Part shown: positions 15,755 to 24,932 of the stretch, piece by piece | Position numbering within the stretch: the first letter of the stretch is position 1 | How the letters are laid out: each line of letters opens with the position of its first letter | From: CAZXWK01 sp964644675 | Lineage (GTDB): Bacteria > Actinomycetota > Coriobacteriia > Anaerosomatales > JAAXUF01 | Length of the DNA stretch: 64,000 nt | Reading direction: 5' to 3' | Assembly (NCBI GenBank): GCA_964644675.1 | Contig: CAZXWK010000005.1 | Location: 1-64,000, forward strand | Notes under the pieces: generated by a model | What the model was told of the DNA's origin: nothing | What the model saw: only the letters and a program-made list of their open reading frames with translations | Databases searched by the model: none | Program-made: the position numbers and the translations under genes

Positions 15755-17461
15755 CTACATGCGCTCCGGGGCGCTCACGCCGAGAAGCGCGAGCACCGTC
15801 TCGAGCGCGCTGCGCGTCGCATCGACGGCGTAGAGGCGCGCGCCGGTCAGCTCGGCGTCGTCGGTCATCACGCGGCACACCGTGTAGAACTGGTGGAAGG
15901 TCGCGGCCAACTCCTCGGCGTAGCGGGTCAGGCGGTGCGGCGCGAGGTCGCGTGCCGCGCTCTCCACGACTTCCGAGAACTCCGAGAGCTTGCGCATGAG
16001 TTCGAGCTCGGCGTCCTCGGAAAGCAGCGAGAGGTCCGCGTCCCCGCGCACGAACTCGGCCGCGAGCGCGGCGATGGTCGCGTGCCTGGCGGCGAGGTCG
16101 TCGCCGGCGGCCTTGCGCAGGATCGAGCAGATGCGGGCGTGCGCGTACTGCACGTAGTAGACGGGGTTGTCGGCCGACTGCTGGCGAGCGAGCTCGATGT
16201 CGAAGTCCACCGACTGGTCGGTGCTCCGGCGCAGGAACCAGTAGCGGGCCGCGTCCGGTCCGACCTCTTCGAGCAGCTCCTCGAACGTGACCATCTCGCC
16301 CGTGCGCTTGCTCATGCGGACGGCCTCGCCGTTGCGGAAGAGGTTCACGAGCTGGCCGATGACCACGTCGAGCTGGCCGGGATGCCCGAGCGCGGCGGTG
16401 GCGGCCTTCATGCGGGCGACGTAGCCGTGGTGGTCGGCGCCCCAGATGTCGATGACGCGGTCCAGGCCGCGGTCGAACTTGTTCTTGTGGTACGCGATGT
16501 CGGCCGCGAAGTACGTGTACTCCCCGTCCGCCTTCACGAGCACGCGGTCCTTGTCGTCTCCGAAGTCCGTCGAGCGGAACCACGTCGCGCCGTCGAGATC
16601 GAAGATGTAGCCCGCCTCGCGCAGGCTCGCGATGGCGCGCTCGATGGCGGTGGTCCCGTCGGCGTCGCGCGCGTGCAGCGTGCGCTCGGAGAACCAGACG
16701 TCGAAGTCGACTCCCATTCCGTGCAGCACGTGCTCGAGGTGCTCGAGCACCGTGGCGTACGCGCTCTCGCGGAAGTGACCCTCGCGCTCCTCGGCGGGCT
16801 TCTCGGCCCAGCCGGGTCCCTCGGACTCGAGGATCTCGCGGGCGATCTCGGTGATGTAGGCGCCCTGGTACCAGTCCTCGGCGAAGGTCACCTCGTGACC
16901 GGTCAGCTCCATGTAGCGCGCGGCCACCGACTTGCCGAACACGTCCATCTGCACGCCGGCGTCGTTGATGTAGAACTCGCGCTCCACGGTCCAGCCGGCG
17001 TGCGCGAGCACGCGCGCCATCCCGTCGCCGAGCGCCGCCCAGCGCCCGTGCCCGACATGCATCGGCCCGACCGGATTCGCCGAGACGAACTCGACCTGCA
17101 CGCGCTTGCCCTCTCCCAGGTCCACGCGCCCGAAGTCGGTCCCCTGCTCGCGAGCGTCGCGGAGCACGCGCTGGAGCGCGGCGTTCGAGAGTCGGATGTT
17201 GATGAAGCCCGGGCCCGCGATCTCGACCGCGGCGACGTCCTCGTGCCCGCTCATCCTCGCCGAGACGATCTCGGCCACCGCGCGCGGGTTCATCCCCGCT
17301 TCCTTGGCCGAGCGGAGCGCAACGCTCGTCGCCCAGTCGCCGTGAGCGCGGTCGCGCGGGCGTTCGACCGCCGGGTCCGGCACGCTCTCCAGCGGCAGCT
17401 CTCCCGCATCGATGGCGGCCCTGACGGCGGAGGCGACGAGCGCGGTGATGGCGTCTTTCAC
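15755..17461 (-). CDS. argS: Arginyl-tRNA synthetase
   Basis: A 568-residue class I synthetase. The N-terminal tRNA D-loop-binding domain occupies residues 1-110, followed by the ATP motif VGPMHVGHGRWAALGDG (HIGH form HVGH) near residue 130 and the KMSK-equivalent RMSKRTGEMVTFEEL near residue 390. The C-terminal anticodon-binding helical domain ends in ALLGVSAPERM, a typical ArgRS ending. The start is GTG at 17461. The 269-base gap upstream contains one GC hairpin and no convincing gene. An 84-residue Arg-rich frame there looks spurious. Confidence 0.97.
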   Translation of the reverse strand: MKDAITALVASAVRAAIDAGELPLESVPDPAVERPRDRAHGDWATSVALRSAKEAGMNPRAVAEIVSARMSGHEDVAAVEIAGPGFINIRLSNAALQRVLRDAREQGTDFGRVDLGEGKRVQVEFVSANPVGPMHVGHGRWAALGDGMARVLAHAGWTVEREFYINDAGVQMDVFGKSVAARYMELTGHEVTFAEDWYQGAYITEIAREILESEGPGWAEKPAEEREGHFRESAYATVLEHLEHVLHGMGVDFDVWFSERTLHARDADGTTAIERAIASLREAGYIFDLDGATWFRSTDFGDDKDRVLVKADGEYTYFAADIAYHKNKFDRGLDRVIDIWGADHHGYVARMKAATAALGHPGQLDVVIGQLVNLFRNGEAVRMSKRTGEMVTFEELLEEVGPDAARYWFLRRSTDQSVDFDIELARQQSADNPVYYVQYAHARICSILRKAAGDDLAARHATIAALAAEFVRGDADLSLLSEDAELELMRKLSEFSEVVESAARDLAPHRLTRYAEELAATFHQFYTVCRVMTDDAELTGARLYAVDATRSALETVLALLGVSAPERM

Positions 17462-17641
17462 GGTGGCGACGACCTTCTTGGACGGAGTGGTTTTCGGGCT
17501 GCAAGGATACCCGAAACCGCCCTCACCTCACAGGGGCGCGCCGCGCGCGGCGGGTGCCGGGTGTCGGACTCGCCTCGCGCCGCTCGGACAGGGCACGAGC
17601 CGGTAGCGCGCCCGTGACCACCCAGGACCGGGGCGAACGCA

Positions 17642-17665
17642 GAGGCGGCGCCGAAGCGCCGCCTC
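17642..17665 (-). terminator. Possible terminator after the Cys-rich gene
   Basis: GAGGCGGCGC pairs with GCGCCGCCTC around a TTCG loop on the minus strand, a very stable stem. It lies 66 bases past the stop of the Cys-rich protein. There is no T-run, so it may instead be a structured 5' leader of argS. Confidence 0.45.
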
Positions 17666-17730
17666 AAGAGCTGGACGTCGGCCGCCGGTACGCGGCCGCT
17701 CCTCCCCCACATGGATAGCTCAGGATCGAC

Positions 17731-17943
17731 TCAGCCTAGGATCGCGGGAAGTCTGTCGTGGTCGTTGGGGAACAGGTCCACCGGGACGTTCCCGGATCCC
17801 ATCGCGATGAAGACGGCGTAGCGGGCGCAGCTAGAGTTGTCACCCTGACAGTAGTTGCGCTTGTACATGTCGGCCATGACCGGCATGTTCGCCATCTTGT
17901 CGTGGAAGAACGGGCACTTGGGCAGGCACTCGCAGTCCTTCAT
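17731..17943 (-). CDS. Small cysteine-rich protein
   Basis: A 70-residue protein that starts MKDCECLPKCPFFHDKMANM and later has NYCQGDNSSCARY. The five cysteines (4, 6, 10, 41, 47) could bind a metal or an Fe-S cluster. I have seen similar short domains in anaerobic bacteria and archaea, but no function is known to me. The ATG at 17943 has GGAGG seven bases ahead of it; the frame continues upstream but the residues there are not conserved-looking. It is preceded by a palindromic site at 18036-18050, which suggests specific regulation. Confidence 0.75.
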   Translation of the reverse strand: MKDCECLPKCPFFHDKMANMPVMADMYKRNYCQGDNSSCARYAVFIAMGSGNVPVDLFPNDHDRLPAILG

Positions 17944-18035
17944 GACGCGACCTCCGGCTCGGTCCTTCGGCGGTACGTGAGCGGCACAGCCGCACTCGAG
18001 GCGCGCGGGGTTGAGCGCCTCGGATTCCCGCCGGA

Positions 18036-18050
18036 TTAACGTGACGTTAA
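18036..18050. promoter_or_regulatory. Perfect palindrome, likely operator of the Cys-rich gene
   Basis: TTAACGT-G-ACGTTAA, 15 bases, in an AT-rich island within very GC-rich sequence, 93 bases upstream of the 17943 start. On the minus strand TTGCCG lies 16 bases before TAACGT, so the palindrome would cover a -10 element. I do not recognise the cognate regulator. Confidence 0.5.
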
Positions 18051-18152
18051 GATTCTCGGCTCGAGCGGCAATCGACGCGATACCCGTATGGGCATCCTGT
18101 TGCCGCGCGGTGACCTCCGGCGCCGAACGGCAGCGCCCGGCGGCTGAGCGGG

Positions 18153-18617
18153 TCACTTGTGGTAGGGCTCGCCTCGGCTGATCCGGAAGGCGCGGTAGAC
18201 CTGCTCGAGCACCACCACGCGAGCGAGGTTGTGCGGAAGCGTCATCGGCCCGAGCGACAACCGCTCATCGGCGCCTGCGAGCACCTCGCGCGATAGCCCG
18301 TGCGACCCGCCGATGAGCAGCGCGATCGAGCTGCTTCCCCGCAGCGCGAGCTCGTCGAGGTGGGCCGAGAGCGCCTCGCTCGAGAGCTGCTTGCCCGCGA
18401 GGTCGAGCGCGATCACGTGAGCCCCCGCGGGAATCGCGCGCACGACGTCCGCGCCCTCCTCGGCGAGTGCGCGCTCCTCGCCACGCGCGGGATCGCGGTC
18501 CGCGATCTCGACGACGCGCACGTCGGCGTAGGGCCCGAGCCGCTTGAGGTACTCGTCGGCGGCGTCGCGCCAGAAGCGCTCCTTGAGCCGCCCGACCGCG
18601 ATGAGCGTGATCCTCAC
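18153..18617 (-). CDS. rlmH: 23S rRNA pseudouridine-1915 N3-methyltransferase
   Basis: A 154-residue SPOUT-fold enzyme, the normal size of RlmH. MRITLIAVGRLKERFWRDAA is the family start, LLIGGSHGLSREVL and LGPMTLPHNLARVVLLEQ-like text (here VVVLEQVYRAFRISRGEPYHK) make the SAM-binding trefoil knot. It methylates a pseudouridine in helix 69 of 23S rRNA. The start is GTG at 18617, overlapping the HtrA stop by four bases. Confidence 0.97.
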   Translation of the reverse strand: MRITLIAVGRLKERFWRDAADEYLKRLGPYADVRVVEIADRDPARGEERALAEEGADVVRAIPAGAHVIALDLAGKQLSSEALSAHLDELALRGSSSIALLIGGSHGLSREVLAGADERLSLGPMTLPHNLARVVVLEQVYRAFRISRGEPYHK

Positions 18618-20062
18618 TGGCGGTCGGCGTCGGAGCCGAGCACGACGTTGAGCGTCATCGTCTGGTCTCCGCGAACGATCTCGAACGGCACGGATTCGCC
18701 GATCTTGTGCTCGCGGATACCCGCGAACACCTCTTCTACGCTGGTCACGGGTGACTCACCGATCTTGACGATGATGTCGTTGGCCTTGATGCCGGCACTC
18801 TCGCCCGGGCTGCCCGGCGCGACGAACCGCACGAGCGCGCCGCTCTGGACCGGTAGTCCGAACTGGGCCGCCAGCTCCTGGTCGACCGTCTCGGTGGAGA
18901 CGCCGACGTAGGCGTGGGTGGCCTTCCCGCTGCTGATGAGCTGGTTCGCGATGTCTATCGCGAAGTCCACGGGGATCGCGAAGCCGATACCGGCGGACTG
19001 GGCGACGCCGTACTCGCCGGCGGGCGACTGGATGAGCGTGTTGATCCCGACCAGCAGCCCGTTCTCGTCCACGAGTGCTCCGCCCGAGTTGCCCGGATTG
19101 ATCGCGGCGTCGGTCTGGATCAGGTTGGTGTAGGTCGTCAGGTCGTTGCTGTCCTGGACGAGCTCGGAGCGCTGCAGCGCACTGACGATGCCGCTCGTCA
19201 CGGTCTTCTCAAGGCCGAACGGGCTACCGACGGCCATGACGAACTGGCCCACCTGCAGGTCCTTGGAGGAGCCCACGTCTGCGACCGGGTATCCCGAGCC
19301 CTCGATCTTGAGCACCGCGAGGTCGCTCGACTTGTCGACGCCCACGACCTTGGCGACCTTGTCGTCGACGCCCACCGTGACGACCACCCGGTCGGCCCCG
19401 TCGACGACGTGGTTGTTGGTGAGCACGTAGCCGTCCTGCCGGATGATGACACCCGAGCCGTTGCCAACGGTCCGAAACGTCTGGCTCCCCGCGAACGGGT
19501 CGGTGAACGCCTGCTGGACGTTGATGTTGACCACCGATGGCACGGCCTTCTTTGCCACGGCCTGCGCCACGTCTACGTTCTGCGACCTCGGCGTGATCGA
19601 CACCGACTGCGCCGCGGGTTTGGGCTGGGCCGGGTTTCCCTTGCCGAGAAGCCCGTTGCTCGGCACCACGCCGAGCGCCCACACCAGGCCGACGGCGACC
19701 AGCACGCCACCCACGACCGCGCCAAGCGTCGCCGCGATGACGACCGAAGCGCTCGACCAGCGTCGCTGCGTCGCGGGCTCCTCGCACGGCTCGTCGCTCT
19801 CGCCGGTGTAGTCGCACACGGGGAGCGGCCCCGAGCCGTCAGAGGCGGATCCCGCCTGCACATAGCCGTTCTCGGCGACGGGCGGGACGCTCCAACCGAC
19901 AGGTGCCGGCGGCACGGCCGGCTCCCCGCGATACATCGGCGGTCCCGCGGGGTGCTCGGCGGGCTCGGGGGCCGTCGCGGATGCCGGCGCGTCCTCGGAG
20001 ATGCTGGCATCCGGTACGGGATCGGGCTCGGGAGTCCGGACGGGGAACTCGTTGTCGCTCAT
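18614..20062 (-). CDS. HtrA/DegP-type serine protease with PDZ domain
   Basis: A 482-residue membrane-bound protease. Residues 1-103 are a Pro/acidic cytoplasmic region with two cysteines, 104-130 one transmembrane helix, 165-375 a trypsin-like domain, and about 385-480 a single PDZ domain. The catalytic triad is His218 (TNNHVVDGAD), Asp247 (SSDLAVLKI) and Ser326 (NPGNSGGALV). Such proteins degrade or refold damaged exported proteins. The start is the ATG at 20062 (MSDNEFPVRT); residues further upstream look non-coding. It is coupled to rlmH. Confidence 0.95.
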   Translation of the reverse strand: MSDNEFPVRTPEPDPVPDASISEDAPASATAPEPAEHPAGPPMYRGEPAVPPAPVGWSVPPVAENGYVQAGSASDGSGPLPVCDYTGESDEPCEEPATQRRWSSASVVIAATLGAVVGGVLVAVGLVWALGVVPSNGLLGKGNPAQPKPAAQSVSITPRSQNVDVAQAVAKKAVPSVVNINVQQAFTDPFAGSQTFRTVGNGSGVIIRQDGYVLTNNHVVDGADRVVVTVGVDDKVAKVVGVDKSSDLAVLKIEGSGYPVADVGSSKDLQVGQFVMAVGSPFGLEKTVTSGIVSALQRSELVQDSNDLTTYTNLIQTDAAINPGNSGGALVDENGLLVGINTLIQSPAGEYGVAQSAGIGFAIPVDFAIDIANQLISSGKATHAYVGVSTETVDQELAAQFGLPVQSGALVRFVAPGSPGESAGIKANDIIVKIGESPVTSVEEVFAGIREHKIGESVPFEIVRGDQTMTLNVVLGSDADRQ

Positions 20063-20117
20063 GCGTGGTGCCTCCGCGCTCCGCGAAAGGGTGGTCTCTG
20101 CAGGGTCAGGAGCAAAG

Positions 20118-20123
20118 ATACTA
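20118..20123 (-). promoter_or_regulatory. Possible -10 element of htrA-rlmH
   Basis: TAGTAT on the minus strand 56 bases upstream of the HtrA ATG, in the 115-base gap after nuoN. No clear -35. Confidence 0.3.
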
Positions 20124-20177
20124 CCCGCGGCGGCCCGTTCGACTCCCTGCACACAGAAACACCACAGCACGCGAACG

Positions 20178-21548
20178 CTAGCGCAGGAAGGCGCCGATCG
20201 AGGAGAGGACCGGTCCGGCGGCCAGGCCGAGCGCGACGACGGCTGCCACGCCCAGGCCGATCGCGACCGACGCAGGCGTGCTGCGGACGGCGCGCGCGTG
20301 ACCGGCAGGCTCGGCGGCGAAGAACATCGACCGGATGACGCGGAAGTAGAAGCCCGCGGAGACGACGCTCATCAGGACCGCAACCACCACGAGCCAGACG
20401 TACCCTCGCTGCAGGGCGGAGGTGAACAGGTAGAGCTTACCGAAGAAGCCGATGAGCGGCGGGATACCCACGAGGGACAGCAGCATGAGCACGGTCCCCC
20501 ACGCCGTGGCGGTCCTGCGGTCGGCGAGCCCGCCGAAGTCCTCGAGCGCGGGACCCTCCTCGGCGGCAACGAGCATCACGCCCATCGACGGAATCGCGTA
20601 GGCGATCGCGTAGAGCACCGCCGCCGAGAACCCCGGCTTCGAGAGCGCGGCCACACCCAGCAGCAGGTAGCCGGAGTGCGCGACGCCTGAGTACGCCATC
20701 ATCCGCCGCACGTCAGACTGGGTGAGCGCCGCGAGGTTGCCGAGCACCATCGACAGCGCGGCGGCACCGGCGAGCACCGGCCCCAGCAGCTCGACGCCCG
20801 GCGCCAGCGCGCCGACGAGGCGGACCAGCGCGACCGCGCCGGCCACCTTGGGGACGGTGGAGACGAAGGAGACCGCCCAGGGGGAGGCGCCCGCATAGGC
20901 GTCGGGCGCCCAGTAGTGGAACGGCGCCGCCGACAGCTTCGCGAGCATGCCGACCAGCGCGAACAGCACCGCGATGGTGCCCAGTGTGCCTGCCTTACCC
21001 AAGTCGAGGCCCGCGTAGCGGGTCGTGCCGGACAGTCCGTAGATGAGCGAGAAACCGTAGACCATGATGAGCGTCGTCACCATCGAGAGCAGGAAGTACT
21101 TCAGCGCGCCCTCGAGACTGCGCAGGTCGCCCCGGCGGTAGCCCATGAGCACGTAGGCGGGCATCGTGGCGAGCTCGATTGCCAGCATGAGCGTGATGAG
21201 CTCGCGCGCCGACGCCATGAGCATCGCGCCCGTCAGCGAGAAGAGCGCGAGAGCGACCGCCTCCCGGCTGCGAGCGGGCCCTCGGCCGGCGGTCCAGAGC
21301 AGCCACAGCACGGCGAGGCCGCACATCGCCACGCGCGCCATGCGCGCCGGGCCGTCGAAGACGAGCTGCGGGAAGGGTGCCTTGGCCGTGAGCGGGAGCC
21401 ACGCGGCGGTCAGCCCCGCGGCCAGCGTGGCGGCCGCGCCGAACCACGCGGCGCCACGGTCCCCGCCCGGCAGGAACTCGGCGAACATCGCCCACGCGAC
21501 GCCGATCACCACGAGGAGCTCGGGTATGTAGGCGGCCCAGACTGCCAC
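20178..21548 (-). CDS. nuoN: NADH-quinone oxidoreductase subunit N (operon 1)
   Basis: A 456-residue antiporter-like membrane subunit of complex I. The TM5 glutamate is Glu125 (AIELATMPAYVL), the TM7 lysine Lys204 (LAKLSAAPFHYWAPDAYAG), and a TM8-type lysine is in VPKVAGAVALVR. About 14 hydrophobic segments are present. The start is GTG at 21548, one base after the nuoM stop. It is the last gene of operon 1. Its TM5, TM7 and TM8 residues are all present, so pumping is expected. Confidence 0.95.
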   Translation of the reverse strand: MAVWAAYIPELLVVIGVAWAMFAEFLPGGDRGAAWFGAAATLAAGLTAAWLPLTAKAPFPQLVFDGPARMARVAMCGLAVLWLLWTAGRGPARSREAVALALFSLTGAMLMASARELITLMLAIELATMPAYVLMGYRRGDLRSLEGALKYFLLSMVTTLIMVYGFSLIYGLSGTTRYAGLDLGKAGTLGTIAVLFALVGMLAKLSAAPFHYWAPDAYAGASPWAVSFVSTVPKVAGAVALVRLVGALAPGVELLGPVLAGAAALSMVLGNLAALTQSDVRRMMAYSGVAHSGYLLLGVAALSKPGFSAAVLYAIAYAIPSMGVMLVAAEEGPALEDFGGLADRRTATAWGTVLMLLSLVGIPPLIGFFGKLYLFTSALQRGYVWLVVVAVLMSVVSAGFYFRVIRSMFFAAEPAGHARAVRSTPASVAIGLGVAAVVALGLAAGPVLSSIGAFLR

Positions 21549-21549
21549 G

Positions 21550-23004
21550 CTAGCCCCCCATGACCTTCACGAGGGCGCGCGACGCCGGGTCGCAATACTG
21601 CAGCAGCAGGTTCCAGTTCAGGCCGATGGCGACGATGAGGATGACCAGCGGCGTGACCAGGAAGATCTCGCGCGGCGAGGCGTCGGGGCAGTCGGCGATG
21701 ACGTAGGACGGCTGGCCCATGACGACGCGCTGCAGCATCCACAGCATGTAGGCGGCGCCGAGCAGCACGCCGAGGGACGAGACGACCACGATCCACGCGG
21801 CGAGGTCGGACTGCCAGGCGCCGAGCAGCGAGAGGAACTCGCCGACGAAGCCGGACAGGCCGGGGATGCCCATCGAGGCGAACGACGCGAAGGCGAGGAG
21901 GCCGGCGATGACCGGCATCTGCGCGGCGACGCCCGAGAGCTCCGAGATCTGCCGCGTGTGCGCCCGGTCGTAGATCATGCCGACCATGAGGAAGAGCATG
22001 CCGGCGACCAGGCCGTGGCTGAAGCTGACGGCGACCGCGCCGTCGATGCCGATCGCGTTGGCCGCCGCGATGCCGAGCATCGCGAAGCCCATGTGCGAGA
22101 CCGACGAGTACGCGACGAGCTTCTTGATGTCGGTCTGCGCGAACGCGACGGCCGCGCCGTAGACGATCGAGATCATCGCGAGCACCGCGATGAACCACTG
22201 CCACGCGGCGAATCCGGCGGGCAGGATCGGCAGTGAGACGCGCAGGAAGCCGTAGGTGCCCATCTTGAGCAGCACGCCCGCGAGGATCGCCGAGGCCGCC
22301 GTCGGCGCCTCGACGTGGGCGTCAGGCAGCCACGTGTGCAGCGGCCAGACCGGCACCTTCACGGCAAAGCCCAGGAAGAAGAGCCCGAACAGCCACCACT
22401 GCAGGTTCGCCGGCAGCAGGTGGCCCAGGCCGGCGAGGCGCACCATGTCGAACGAGCCCGTCTTGAGGTAGAGGATCACGATGCCCACGAGCATGAACAC
22501 CGAGCCGAACAGCGTATAGAGGAAGAACTTCATCGACGCGTAGTCGCGGCGCGGGCCGCCCCACTGCGCGATGAGGAAGTACATCGGGACCAGGACGAGC
22601 TCCCAGAACACGTAGAACAGCACGAAGTCGAGTGCAAGGAAGACGCCGTTCATGCCCACCTGGAGCAGCATGAGCATCGCGAAGTAGAACGACGGCTTGT
22701 TGTCGATCTTCCACGACGCGATGACCGCGAGGAACGTGAGCAGCGCCGAGAGGACCAGCATCGGAAGCGAGATACCGTCTACCGCGAGGTAGTAGTTGAT
22801 GTGGACCTGCGGGACCCAGACGAACTTCTCGGCGAACTGGCGACCACCGCCGGGCACGAACCGGTAGACGACCCAGGCGACGAGCGCCAGGTCGACCGCC
22901 GAGAAGACCGCCGCGAACCAGCGCGGCAGTTCGGGGCGTGACTTCGGTACGGCCGCACAGGCGACCGCTCCGAGCAGCGGCAAGAACACGATGAGGGAAA
23001 GCAC
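21550..23004 (-). CDS. nuoM: NADH-quinone oxidoreductase subunit M (operon 1)
   Basis: A 484-residue antiporter-like subunit. Start at GTG 23004 (VLSLIVFLPLLG), two bases after the nuoL stop; residues upstream in the frame are not membrane-like. TM5 Glu135 (FWELVLVPMYFLIA), TM7 Lys216 (LGFAVKVPVWPLHTW), LPDAHVEAPT, a TM8 lysine in GVLLKMGTYG and TM12 Glu in GFVGEFLSLL are all present. This is the ordinary, fully equipped NuoM and serves as the reference against the two M subunits of operon 2. Confidence 0.95.
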   Translation of the reverse strand: MLSLIVFLPLLGAVACAAVPKSRPELPRWFAAVFSAVDLALVAWVVYRFVPGGGRQFAEKFVWVPQVHINYYLAVDGISLPMLVLSALLTFLAVIASWKIDNKPSFYFAMLMLLQVGMNGVFLALDFVLFYVFWELVLVPMYFLIAQWGGPRRDYASMKFFLYTLFGSVFMLVGIVILYLKTGSFDMVRLAGLGHLLPANLQWWLFGLFFLGFAVKVPVWPLHTWLPDAHVEAPTAASAILAGVLLKMGTYGFLRVSLPILPAGFAAWQWFIAVLAMISIVYGAAVAFAQTDIKKLVAYSSVSHMGFAMLGIAAANAIGIDGAVAVSFSHGLVAGMLFLMVGMIYDRAHTRQISELSGVAAQMPVIAGLLAFASFASMGIPGLSGFVGEFLSLLGAWQSDLAAWIVVVSSLGVLLGAAYMLWMLQRVVMGQPSYVIADCPDASPREIFLVTPLVILIVAIGLNWNLLLQYCDPASRALVKVMGG

Positions 23005-23006
23005 GC

Positions 23007-24929
23007 CTAGGCCCCTTTCGCCACGACGTAGAACACGAGACACAACATGACCAGAACCACCGCCGAGAAGACGAGCCGCTGATAGCTCTGCAGGCGACCG
23101 GTCTGGATGCGGCGCAGCGAGGTGCCCGCGCCCTTCGACGCGGAGGCGAGCGCGTTGACGAGCCCGTCGATGACGAGACCGTCGAACTTCCACCCGACGC
23201 CGGCGAGCACGATCCATCCGCGGGCGACGCCGTTGACGACGCCGTCGATGAAGCGGGAGTCAAAGACCGCCAGCCACTCGCAGGCGCGCATGTACGGCTT
23301 GATGAAGACGGCCTCGTACACCATGTCGAAGTACAGCTTCTGGACCAGCGCGTTGTACAGCCACTGCCACTTGGCCTTGTACACCTGAGTGTTGACCACG
23401 ACGGACGGCCGGCCGTACACCCACCAGCCCATTCCGATGCCGGTCGCCGCGACCACGCCCGAGATGCCGATGAAGAGCAACGAGGGCCATTCGCCCTCGT
23501 GGCCCAGGAACTCGGCGAACTTCACGGTGGTCCAACCGATACCGACGGTGATCGCCGCGAGCGCGACCATGGGGATGACCATGGACTTGTGGCCTTCGTG
23601 CAGGTGCTCGTCCTGCGCGGGACCCTCGAAGACGCGGAAGTAGAGTCGAGTCATGTAGAACGCGGTCAGGCCCGATGCCACCAGGACCAGCGCGAACGCC
23701 CACAGGATGTGCTCGTGGTAGAGCACCGCGAGGATCTCGTCCTTGCTGAAGAAGCCGGAGAACGGCGGGACGCCGGCCAGCGCGAGCGAGCCGATCGTGA
23801 ACGTCGCCCACGTCCACGGCATGTAGCGGCGCAGGCCGCCCATCTCGCGCATGTCCTGCGTGCGGGCGGAGTGGATGATCACGCCAGCGCCCAGGAACAA
23901 CAGCGACTTGAAGAACGCGTGCGTCACCAGGTGGAACATCGCCGCGCCCACCGCACCGGCACCGAGGGCCACGAACATGAGCCCGAGCTGCGAGATGGTC
24001 GAGTACGCGAGCACCTTCTTGACGTCGTGCTGCACGGCCGCCATCAGGCCCGCGGCGATCGCCGTGACGATGCCGATGACGAGCATGACAAAGAGCACCT
24101 GCGGCGCCTCTTCGAAGATCGGCATCATCCTGGCCACGAGGTAGACGCCCGCCGCGACCATCGTCGCCGCGTGGATGAGCGCCGAAGCGGGAGTGGGGCC
24201 GGCCATCGCGTCGGGCAGCCACACGTGCAGCGGCATCTGCGCCGACTTGCCCATCGCGCCGATGAACAGGCCGATCGCGGCGGCGGCCGCGACACCCGGG
24301 GCCCACGAGGCGACGGTCGAGAAGACGTCGGAGAGCTCCCATGTGCCGGCCGCCTGGTAGATGACGAGCATCGCGAAGAGGAAGCCGAGGTCACCCACGC
24401 GGGTGGTGAGGAACGCCTTCTGGCTCGCCTTCCTCGGCGCCTCGAGCTGGTACCAGAACCCGATGAGCAGGTACGAGCACAGGCCCATGACCTCCCACGT
24501 GGCGAACGCGAGGAGGAGGTTGTCTGCGAGCACCAGGCCCAGCATCGCCGACGTGAACAGTGAGAGCACGGCGTAGTACCAGCCGATGCGCTCGTCCCGG
24601 TGCATGTAGCCGACCGAGTAGATCTGCACGCACGTCGCAACGAAGGTGACGGTCACGAGCAGGATCGCCGTCATCGCGTCGAGCTGCAGGCCAAGCTCGA
24701 ACGGGCGGCCACCGACGGTGGCGAGGACCCAGGAGTAGTTCCACTTCACCGACGTCAGCTCGCTGCCGCCGGGCCACACGCGCGCGAACGCGGCGACCGA
24801 CAGCGCGAGCGAGGCGACGATCGCCGAGATCGGAAGCCACAGGATCGAGTTGCGGACGCGGCGGGGCAGCGCGACCATCACGGCGAACGCGGCTGCGGGG
24901 AGAGCGGGTATGGCGAGCAGCCAGTCCAT
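23007..24929 (-). CDS. nuoL: NADH-quinone oxidoreductase subunit L (operon 1)
   Basis: A 640-residue distal antiporter subunit. TM5 Glu146 (TWEVMGLCSYLLIGFWY) and TM7 Lys228 (AMGKSAQMPLHVWLPDAM) are in place. The C-terminal part carries the lateral amphipathic helix HL and an anchor helix. Here residues 556-581 (FDSRFIDGVVNGVARG and on) are followed, 26 residues later, by a similar segment (FDGLVIDGLVNALASA), then RRIQTGRLQSY: the lateral helix seems to be lengthened by a tandem repeat. The ATG is at 24929, three bases after nuoK ends. Confidence 0.95.
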   Translation of the reverse strand: MDWLLAIPALPAAAFAVMVALPRRVRNSILWLPISAIVASLALSVAAFARVWPGGSELTSVKWNYSWVLATVGGRPFELGLQLDAMTAILLVTVTFVATCVQIYSVGYMHRDERIGWYYAVLSLFTSAMLGLVLADNLLLAFATWEVMGLCSYLLIGFWYQLEAPRKASQKAFLTTRVGDLGFLFAMLVIYQAAGTWELSDVFSTVASWAPGVAAAAAIGLFIGAMGKSAQMPLHVWLPDAMAGPTPASALIHAATMVAAGVYLVARMMPIFEEAPQVLFVMLVIGIVTAIAAGLMAAVQHDVKKVLAYSTISQLGLMFVALGAGAVGAAMFHLVTHAFFKSLLFLGAGVIIHSARTQDMREMGGLRRYMPWTWATFTIGSLALAGVPPFSGFFSKDEILAVLYHEHILWAFALVLVASGLTAFYMTRLYFRVFEGPAQDEHLHEGHKSMVIPMVALAAITVGIGWTTVKFAEFLGHEGEWPSLLFIGISGVVAATGIGMGWWVYGRPSVVVNTQVYKAKWQWLYNALVQKLYFDMVYEAVFIKPYMRACEWLAVFDSRFIDGVVNGVARGWIVLAGVGWKFDGLVIDGLVNALASASKGAGTSLRRIQTGRLQSYQRLVFSAVVLVMLCLVFYVVAKGA

Positions 24930-24932
24930 CCG

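Noticed and set aside
17458..17712. 84-residue minus-strand frame upstream of argS
   Set aside because: Arg/Pro-rich composition with no ribosome site or recognisable motif, and it covers a hairpin; treated as non-coding.
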